Assembly: GCF_031455295.1 (NCBI RefSeq)
Contig: NZ_JAVDSL010000001.1
Span: 62,001 to 126,000 of the forward strand
Source of the DNA: Leifsonia sp. 1010
GTDB lineage: Bacteria; Actinomycetota; Actinomycetes; Actinomycetales; Microbacteriaceae
Direction: 5' to 3'
Length of the DNA stretch: 64,000 bases
Part shown: one piece after another, positions 58,728-64,000 of the stretch
Numbering within the stretch: the stretch's first letter is position 1
Layout: every line of letters starts with the position of its first letter
Position numbers and translations under genes: made by a program
The notes under the pieces: model-generated
What the model was told of the DNA's origin: nothing
Seen by the model: the letters and a program-made list of their open reading frames with translations, nothing else
The model's database searches: none

Positions 58728-59321
58728 CTACCCCAGCAGCGCGTCGAGTTGGCGCCGCACATCCTCCCGGATCGTGTCCACGCTTGTCGCGGCGGGACTG
58801 GCCGACATCGCGATGAAGAGGATGGCGGAGACGATGTGCGCTAGGACGGCCGGATCGCCGACACCGGCGGCCGTGCGCGCGATGGTCTCGGCCATCGCCT
58901 GCTCGGTCTGCGCGACGATCTCGAGCGCCTTCGCGTGATGCGGCTCCGTCGGGTCGCCGAAGACCATCTCGCGCAGGTAGGCGCGCCCGTTGTCGACCTG
59001 TGCGCGGTTGCAGTGGATGATCGGGTCGGCGATCGCGAGCACCGCATCCACCGGGTCGTCGATCCTCCGGGCGGCCTCGCGCCCCTCGTCGAGCGCGTCG
59101 GCGTAGAGGGCGTTCTGCACCATGAGCAGCAGCTCGCCCTTGGTACGCGCGTAGAAGAACAGGGTGCCCGCGCCGATGTCCGCGGCCGCGGCCACCTCCT
59201 GCGTCGTCACTTCGTCGACACCGCGCTCAGCGAAGAGGGCGCTTGCCGCGGCGACGATCCGGTCGAGCTTCTCCTGCTTGTTGCGCTCTCGCCGGCCGGG
59301 CGGTGCGGGGGTGGCGGTCAT
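58728..59321 (-). CDS. TetR family regulator of the adjoining hydrolase/oxidoreductase operon
   Basis: 197 residues from ATG 59321. HTH: KLDRIVAAASALFAERGVDEVTTQEVAAAADIGAGTLFFYARTKGELLLMV, followed by a hydrophobic ligand domain. It is the third gene after the oxidoreductase and the alpha/beta hydrolase on the same strand. The tandem TTGAGT..ACTCAA palindromes upstream of the first gene are its likely sites, making the operon autoregulated. Inducer unknown, perhaps an aldehyde, quinone or ester. Confidence 0.9.
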   Translation of the reverse strand: MTATPAPPGRRERNKQEKLDRIVAAASALFAERGVDEVTTQEVAAAADIGAGTLFFYARTKGELLLMVQNALYADALDEGREAARRIDDPVDAVLAIADPIIHCNRAQVDNGRAYLREMVFGDPTEPHHAKALEIVAQTEQAMAETIARTAAGVGDPAVLAHIVSAILFIAMSASPAATSVDTIREDVRRQLDALLG

Positions 59322-59382
59322 CTCATCCCTTCTCGATCGGCAGGTGATCACCATAACGCGCCCGCGGGCGCCGACCGGTTCG

Positions 59383-60234
59383 TCAGTCCCGGAGGAAGGC
59401 GGCGACGAGCGGCGCGAACTGCTCGTGGTACTGGAAGATGCCGCCGTGCCCGGAGTCCGGGTACATCACCAGTGTCGAACCGGCGATCCGCCGGTGCAGG
59501 TCCTCGGACAGCACCGACGGGACCATGCGGTCGTTGTCACCGTTGGCGATGAGCGTGGGCTGCGTGATCCGCCACAGGTCCGCCGGCGCCGACCGGCCGA
59601 ACCTCCGGATCGCGAAGAGCTGGGTGTTGAACGCGGCCAGCGTGATCTCCTTGTCGCGGTCGACCGTCCGCTCCCGGAGACGCCCGAGGAACGCCTTCGC
59701 GGCACGCTTGCCGGTCTCGTTGCGGTTGAAGAAGAGGAACTCCTTGACGTCGACGCGGCGAAGAGCGCTTCGGACGAGATCCACGTAGGTCGTCAGCACG
59801 ACCTTGTCCATGTCCGCACCGCCGCGCGGCCCGGTACCGGTGAGCACCAGTCGGCGGACGAGGTCCGGGTGCTTCAGCACGAGGTCTTGCGCGATCATCC
59901 CTCCCATCGAGAAGGAGAAGATGTCGACCCGGTCGAGGCCGAGCGCGCGGATGAACGTGTAGGCGTCGTCCGCCGCTTCTTCGAGAGTGCGTGGCACGGT
60001 TCCTGAGGAAGCCCCGACACCGCGCTGGTCGAAGGTGATGACGCGCCGCTCGCGCGCGATGGCGTCGACGATGCGCGGGTCCCAGTTGTCGAGCGTGCCC
60101 GCGAGGTGCACGAAGAAGACGACGGGGATGTCGCCGTGAGGTCCCAGATCGCGATAGGCGAAGGTGACACCGGCGGCGCTGACGTGCCGGGTCGGCGCCT
60201 CGGCGTACGACGTGATGGGGTTCGTGTCGGTCAT
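59383..60234 (-). CDS. Alpha/beta hydrolase
   Basis: 283 residues. GDIPVVFFVHLAGTLDNWDPRIVDAIARERRVITFDQRGVGASSG is followed by the nucleophile SFSMGGMIAQDLVLKHPDLVRRLVLTGTGPRGG, the acid in LIANGDNDRMVPS and His in YPDSGHGGIFQYHEQF. The triad appears complete. These resemble haloperoxidase-like/esterase proteins found in TetR-controlled detoxification operons. It lies 35 bp after the oxidoreductase gene. Confidence 0.9.
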   Translation of the reverse strand: MTDTNPITSYAEAPTRHVSAAGVTFAYRDLGPHGDIPVVFFVHLAGTLDNWDPRIVDAIARERRVITFDQRGVGASSGTVPRTLEEAADDAYTFIRALGLDRVDIFSFSMGGMIAQDLVLKHPDLVRRLVLTGTGPRGGADMDKVVLTTYVDLVRSALRRVDVKEFLFFNRNETGKRAAKAFLGRLRERTVDRDKEITLAAFNTQLFAIRRFGRSAPADLWRITQPTLIANGDNDRMVPSVLSEDLHRRIAGSTLVMYPDSGHGGIFQYHEQFAPLVAAFLRD

Positions 60235-60269
60235 GGTGACGGGCTCCTTGTGGATGCGATGGATGGTGA

Positions 60270-61283
60270 TCAGGCCTGAGCGTCGCCGCGGGCGATCACG
60301 GCGACGGTCTTGCCTCGGCCTCCGCCCGTCCCGAGGCGGGCGACCGCCTCGGGGATCTCCTCGAACGGGATCACACGGTCGATGATCGGACGGATCGCGC
60401 CGGACTCGACCAGCGCGGAGATCTCGCGCAACTGCTCGCCGCTGGCCGACATCCAGAGGAACGAGTACTCGACGCCGAGCCGTCGGGCGGCGCGGCGCAC
60501 CGTGCGGCTGAGCGCGGCGATGCCCGCACGCAGGACGGGATTGAGTCCGAGCCGGCGTGCGAAAGCCGGATCGGGCGGCCCGGCGATCCCGATGGCGACC
60601 CCACCCGGGCGCAGGATGCGAAGCGACTTCATCAGGTTGTCACCGCCGACGCTGTCGAGCACGACGTCGTAGCCGTTGAGCTGCTGCTCGAAATCGTCTG
60701 CGCGATAGTCGATCACGACGTCGGCGCCGAGCGACCTCACGAACTCGGCGTTCACCGCACTCGCTGTCGTGGCGACGGTGGCCCCGAGGTGCTTGGCCAG
60801 CTGGATCGCGATCGAGCCGACTCCCCCGGCGCCGGCGTGGATGAGGACGTTCTGGCCCGGCCGAACCCTGGCACGCACGGCGAGCGCCTGCCACGCGGTC
60901 AGCGCCACGAGCGGGAGGGAAGCGGCTTCGTTCATCGGGAGGGCGGGCGGAATGGGAGCCAGGTCGTCCTCGTCGGCGGCGATGCGCTGAGCGAACGTGC
61001 CGATCCGCCCATCCTGGACCCTGCCGTATACGCGGTCGCCGGGCACGAATGCCCGCACCTCCGACCCGACCGCGACCACGGTGCCGGCGACATCGAGCCC
61101 GAGGATCGCGGGGAGCTCGAGCGGCACGATCTGCGTGAACTCGCCGGCTCGAAGCTTCTCGTCGAGCTGGTTGAGCCCGGCGGCGTGCACGTCGATGAGT
61201 ACGTCGCGCGGCCCGACGGCCGGCTCGGGCACCTCGTCGACGGCAAGGCGGGACGCGTAGGAGGACAGGACGACGGCTTTCAT
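60270..61283 (-). CDS. NADP-dependent zinc-free oxidoreductase (MDR family, quinone oxidoreductase-like)
   Basis: 337 residues from ATG 61283. GroES-like N-terminal part (VPEPAVGPRDVLIDVHAAGLNQLDEKLRAGEF, LDVAGTVVAVGSEVRAFVPGDRVYG) and Rossmann part with NVLIHAGAGGVGSIAIQLAKHLGATVATTA (the AGGVG NADPH loop). No Cys/His zinc ligands, so it is of the quinone-oxidoreductase or enone-reductase kind. First gene of a three-gene operon with a hydrolase and a TetR regulator, controlled from the tandem palindromes 12 bp upstream. Confidence 0.92.
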   Translation of the reverse strand: MKAVVLSSYASRLAVDEVPEPAVGPRDVLIDVHAAGLNQLDEKLRAGEFTQIVPLELPAILGLDVAGTVVAVGSEVRAFVPGDRVYGRVQDGRIGTFAQRIAADEDDLAPIPPALPMNEAASLPLVALTAWQALAVRARVRPGQNVLIHAGAGGVGSIAIQLAKHLGATVATTASAVNAEFVRSLGADVVIDYRADDFEQQLNGYDVVLDSVGGDNLMKSLRILRPGGVAIGIAGPPDPAFARRLGLNPVLRAGIAALSRTVRRAARRLGVEYSFLWMSASGEQLREISALVESGAIRPIIDRVIPFEEIPEAVARLGTGGGRGKTVAVIARGDAQA

Positions 61284-61294
61284 CACGAACCTTC

Positions 61295-61325
61295 CTTGAG
61301 TTCACTCAAGTTTGAGTGCACTCGA
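61295..61325. promoter_or_regulatory. Tandem TetR-type operators TTGAGT-N2-ACTCAA
   Basis: CTTGAGTTCACTCAAG at 61295-61310 is a perfect 16 bp palindrome. A second copy, TTGAGTGCACTCGA at 61312-61325, has one mismatch. Both lie just before the oxidoreductase start in an AT-rich stretch. Confidence 0.8.
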
Positions 61326-61464
61326 TTTATTTGTCAAGGGTCCGTTTGGCCAGGCCGGCCCGCTTTCTTGACGCCGCCGCGAGCCCGTGGCAGCATCGTC
61401 CGCACCGGGTCGCGCCGCTGACCAGCCCGACGGAATCACCCCCCGATAGATCGACGAGGATCAC

Positions 61465-62940
61465 ATGCACCGCAAAATGTTGACGTCAACATTGCCGAAG
61501 AACCCCCGGAGAGGAGTGCTGGCGGCCGCCGTCGCCGGCGCGCTCGCGCTGGCAGCCCTGACCGCATCCACCCCTGCCATGGCCGACCAGTCGCAGCCCG
61601 CGCACGGGCCAGGGACATCGGAGTTCAAGGGAGTCAACTGGGCCGACCCGCGCGACAATTACGCCGCCGACGCCGTCGTCCCGACAGGACTGAGCACGTC
61701 GGACAGCCGCGACGAGGTGTTCGCGACAGCCCAGCGCATCCTGAGCGGCTTCGAGCAGAACCTGGGTGCCAACACCGTCCGGCTGCCCATCAACCCGGCC
61801 AGCGTCGGCACGGCATGGTGGGGGTCCTATCGCGGAGCGATCGACGCCGCGATCGCCCGGGGCGACAAGGTCATCCTCAGCTACTGGGAGGCCGACACCA
61901 GCAAAGACGGCATCATCGACGATGTGCCCGCCTGGACATCCATGTGGAACACGGTGGTGAGCGAGTTCCAGCACACGCAGAACGTGTACTTTGAGCCGAT
62001 GAACGAGCCGCACGGCTACACCCTCGCGCAGTGGGTCGGCGTGACGTCGCAGTGGCTGGCGGATCACCGCCAGGTTCCGCGCAACCGCGTGGTGATCAGC
62101 GGCACCGGGTACAACGACAACGTGACCGGCGTCGGCGACGCTCCGCAGCTCAAGGGCACGCTGCTCTCGCTGCACTTCTACGGCTACTGGGCCGACCACA
62201 CCACCGAGGCGGAGTGGACTGCCGATCTCGCCGCGCGCGTCGGCGCCTACGCGGGCCGGACGATCATCGACGAGGCCGGCTCTCCGATGACCATCGGGCT
62301 CAACTACGGGGCCCACAACGGGAACGTGTACACGTCGTACCTCGCCGCCGTAACGGACTTCGCCCGCAGCCACCGGATGGGGATCGTCTACTGGCCGGGT
62401 CTGCGGGCCGGGGACTCCTACTCGATCGAGTCACTCCAGCCGGACGGCACACTGACGGACAACAGCGTCACCGGCGTCGCGCAGCTGAAGTGGGGTTATG
62501 GATACGGCGACACCGAGCCCGTCAACGACCTGCCCGCGGCTCCTCCCGGTCAGCCGATCGTGGGCCAGGCATCCGGCCGTTGCGTCGACGTTCCCGGCTT
62601 CAGCACGACGCCGGGCACCAGCCTCGACCTGTGGGACTGCAACGGCGGCGGCAACCAGAGCTGGGAGCTGACGAGCGACAGTCAGCTCACCGTCTACGGC
62701 GACCTCTGCATGCAGGCCGGGACCGACGGGTCGACCGTCGCAGCCGGAGCCGCCGTGATCATCGCGTCGTGCACCGGTGCCGACGTCCAGCGCTGGAGCG
62801 TGAACCCGAACGGGACGATCACCTCCGCCGCCGACCCGGGGCTCTGCCTCGACGCGGCCGGCGCCGGAACTGGAAACGGCACGAAGGTCGACGTCTGGTA
62901 CTGCAACGGCGTCCCCAACCAGGCATGGTCGCGCCCCTGA
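61465..62940 (+). CDS. Secreted GH5-type cellulase/glycosidase with ricin-type lectin domain
   Basis: 491 residues from ATG 61465, which has GAGGA about 6 nt upstream. Signal peptide (RRGVLAAAVAGALALAALTA, cut after PAMA). The GH5 domain spans about 50-345: GVNWADPRDN, NTVRLPINPASVG, VILSYWEADTS, NVYFEPMNEPHGY with the acid/base Glu in NEP, LSLHFYGYW, and TIIDEAGSPM with the nucleophile Glu. A ricin B/CBM13 domain at about 365-491 shows QASGRCVDVPG, LWDCNGGGNQSW and VWYCNGVPNQAWSRP. It acts on plant or fungal beta-glucans outside the cell. A LacI-type palindrome lies across its first codons. Confidence 0.93.
   Translation: MHRKMLTSTLPKNPRRGVLAAAVAGALALAALTASTPAMADQSQPAHGPGTSEFKGVNWADPRDNYAADAVVPTGLSTSDSRDEVFATAQRILSGFEQNLGANTVRLPINPASVGTAWWGSYRGAIDAAIARGDKVILSYWEADTSKDGIIDDVPAWTSMWNTVVSEFQHTQNVYFEPMNEPHGYTLAQWVGVTSQWLADHRQVPRNRVVISGTGYNDNVTGVGDAPQLKGTLLSLHFYGYWADHTTEAEWTADLAARVGAYAGRTIIDEAGSPMTIGLNYGAHNGNVYTSYLAAVTDFARSHRMGIVYWPGLRAGDSYSIESLQPDGTLTDNSVTGVAQLKWGYGYGDTEPVNDLPAAPPGQPIVGQASGRCVDVPGFSTTPGTSLDLWDCNGGGNQSWELTSDSQLTVYGDLCMQAGTDGSTVAAGAAVIIASCTGADVQRWSVNPNGTITSAADPGLCLDAAGAGTGNGTKVDVWYCNGVPNQAWSRP
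61476..61493. promoter_or_regulatory. 18 bp perfect palindrome inside the first codons, LacI-type operator
   Basis: AATGTTGACGTCAACATT is a perfect palindrome with the central CG typical of LacI-family operators of sugar genes. It overlaps codons 4-10 of the GH5 gene, an unusual place. No LacI gene is in the window. Confidence 0.75.
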
Positions 62941-62979
62941 GCGCACCGCCCCGCCGCCGGACGAAGCAGTCCGCATGAC

Positions 62980-63021
62980 GGACGCCCCGGATTCCAGAGT
63001 TCACAGGAACCCGGGGCGTCC
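62980..63021 (+). terminator. Terminator hairpin after the GH5 gene
   Basis: GGACGCCCCGG at 62980-62990 pairs perfectly over 11 bp with 63011-63021 around a 20 nt loop. No U-run follows. It lies between the convergent GH5 and MerR genes. Confidence 0.6.
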
Positions 63022-63088
63022 GCCGCGCGGGCGCTAGGCTCGCCGGCGCGGTGCAGGCGGGATCACGCCGCACCTGACCGGAGCTGCG

Positions 63089-63433
63089 TCACGCGTTGGC
63101 GCTCAGGTACGAGCTGAGGGAGGCGTCGATCTGCTCGAATCGTGCCGCCCGCGTCCGCACGTCGTCTCGCAGGGCGGCGATTTGTCCGAGGAGCTGCGGG
63201 CACGCCGCCTCGGATCGTTCGCCGACGGTGCATGGGAGCACATCCTTCACCAGCACCGTGGGGAGGCCCATGTCGAGCAGCGCGCGGATCGTCTCGACCG
63301 TCGCGACCGCGTTGGCGGCATACTCGCGGTACCCGTTCGACCCGCGCTCGGAGGTCAGCAGTCCCTGCTGCTCGTAGTACCGCAGCGACCTCGGGCTCGC
63401 GCCCATCCGTTCGCTCAGCTCGCCGATGCGCAC
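63089..63433 (-). CDS. MerR family transcriptional regulator
   Basis: 114 residues. MRIGELSERMGASPRSLRYYEQQGLLTSERGSNGYREY is the classic MerR winged helix, followed by a coiled coil (LLGQIAALRDDVRTRAARFEQIDASLSSYL). The effector-loop Cys residues (LPCTVG, AACPQL) could bind a metal or thiol reagent, but the pattern matches no known metal class. Divergent from an SDR gene across a 58 bp promoter with a perfect palindrome. Confidence 0.92.
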   Translation of the reverse strand: MRIGELSERMGASPRSLRYYEQQGLLTSERGSNGYREYAANAVATVETIRALLDMGLPTVLVKDVLPCTVGERSEAACPQLLGQIAALRDDVRTRAARFEQIDASLSSYLSANA

Positions 63434-63459
63434 GATGACCCCCTACCCTCGGCTTGACC

Positions 63460-63475
63460 TTGACACTGATGTCAA
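63460..63475 (+). promoter_or_regulatory. MerR-type operator and promoter for the SDR gene
   Basis: TTGACA-CTGA-TGTCAA is a perfect inverted repeat. It sits between TTGACC (63454-63459, -35) and TATACG (63478-63483, -10), spaced by 18 bp, near the long spacing of MerR-activated promoters. Confidence 0.72.
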
Positions 63476-63491
63476 ACTATACGCTCCGAGC

Positions 63492-64000
63492 ATGACCCGC
63501 CCGACGCGCATCCGACTGACCGACCCCCTCGCCTCCGCCCCCGATCTCACCGGGCGGCGGGCCATCGTCACGGGAGGTTCGAGTGGCCTCGGACTGGTCA
63601 CGGCGCGAACCTTGGCCCTCCGCGGCGCGGACGTGATCATCGGCGCCCGCGACGTGGAGCGCGCGCAGAGCACGCGTGACCATCTCGTCGCCGCATACCA
63701 TCTCCCCGCCGGCCGGATCACGGTCGCGCCACTCGACCTCATCGACCAGGACTCCGTCCGACGGTTCGCACAGAGCGCCGGGGACGCACCGCTCGACCTT
63801 CTGGTGTTGAACGCAGCCAGCAGCAGCGGTCCCCTGCGCCACGACCAGGCGGGCATCGAGAGCCAGTTCTCGACGAACCACCTGGGCCACTTCGCCCTCA
63901 CCGGCCACGTACTCCCCCTGCTCGACCGTTCCGAAGCGGCGCGGATCGTCACCGTGTCGTCCTCCCTCTACCGGGCGGCGAAGCTGGATGTGACCGACCT
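63492..64000 (+). CDS. Short-chain dehydrogenase/reductase, 3' truncated by window
   Basis: The first 169 codons from ATG 63492. LTGRRAIVTGGSSGLGLVTARTLALRGADVIIGARD is the TGxxxGxG dinucleotide loop, then LDLIDQDSVRRFAQ, LLVLNAASSSGPL (in place of NNAG), QFSTNHLGHFALTGHVLPLL and VTVSSSLYRAAKL, reaching the catalytic Ser; the YxxxK pair lies beyond the window. The layout is that of retinol-dehydrogenase-like SDR enzymes. Controlled by the divergent MerR gene. Confidence 0.9.
   Translation, partial: MTRPTRIRLTDPLASAPDLTGRRAIVTGGSSGLGLVTARTLALRGADVIIGARDVERAQSTRDHLVAAYHLPAGRITVAPLDLIDQDSVRRFAQSAGDAPLDLLVLNAASSSGPLRHDQAGIESQFSTNHLGHFALTGHVLPLLDRSEAARIVTVSSSLYRAAKLDVTD

Overview
The window is high-GC actinobacterial DNA. 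GC-rich codon use, GTG/TTG starts, ATGA start/stop overlaps, an ECF42 sigma factor, an Lhr helicase next to a Nei-type glycosylase, a LytR-CpsA-Psr protein, a BioQ-type bioYMN locus and a DUF7882 protein all point to Microbacteriaceae. A Leifsonia-like genome is the best guess; there is no rRNA or other marker to fix the genus. No tRNA, rRNA, CRISPR array, IS element or phage module was seen.

Layout. 1-9 kb: the 3' end of an ECF42 sigma factor, two small unknowns (one DUF1684), a HelD-like helicase, a DEAD-box helicase with a Gly-rich repeat tail, a 540 bp array of four ~146 bp imperfect repeats, an autoregulated hydrolase/TetR pair and a NUDIX-like protein. 9-19 kb: an esterase, Lhr, a Nei-type glycosylase, an NADPH-dependent FMN reductase, a membrane protein, a MarR regulator and an LCP cell-wall ligase. 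19-25.4 kb: one 2063-residue secreted adhesin-like protein. 25-31 kb: a MarR regulator, an NTF2-like protein, PoxB, a ScbR-like TetR and a secreted preprotein with a tiny membrane partner. 30.7-33.7 kb: a BioQ-type TetR with two operators facing bioY-bioM-bioN plus a CHY zinc-finger gene. 33.7-38.5 kb: a secreted nuclease fused to a 5'-nucleotidase.

39.5-41.9 kb is the most unusual part: a four-gene translationally coupled operon of lipoprotein, lipase with a helical C-terminal domain, and two ~113-residue helical proteins. It mirrors the TslA/TilA/TlaA1/TlaA2 type VII lipase toxin locus of Staphylococcus. 42-51 kb holds DUF805, a kinase-like protein that has lost its P-loop, a META lipoprotein, TelA, DUF2200, a methyltransferase, a hydrolase-LuxR fusion, a nitronate monooxygenase, a divergent paralogue pair beside DUF7882, and two GAF-ANTAR proteins. 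At 51.2-51.8 kb an arsenic-type ArsR gene with a perfect 20 bp operator faces an untracked 22-residue cysteine-rich peptide, followed in frame by hidden CCWQAG repeats. 52-64 kb carries housekeeping and accessory genes: GNAT, LysR/EamA, peptidase S51, SulP, NERD, an oxidoreductase-hydrolase-TetR operon with tandem operators, a secreted GH5-ricin cellulase with a LacI-type palindrome in its first codons, and a MerR/SDR pair cut by the window end.

Regulation is unusually readable: six clear palindromic operators and five strong hairpin terminators can be seen directly. All family assignments are from reading the translations; no database search was run.
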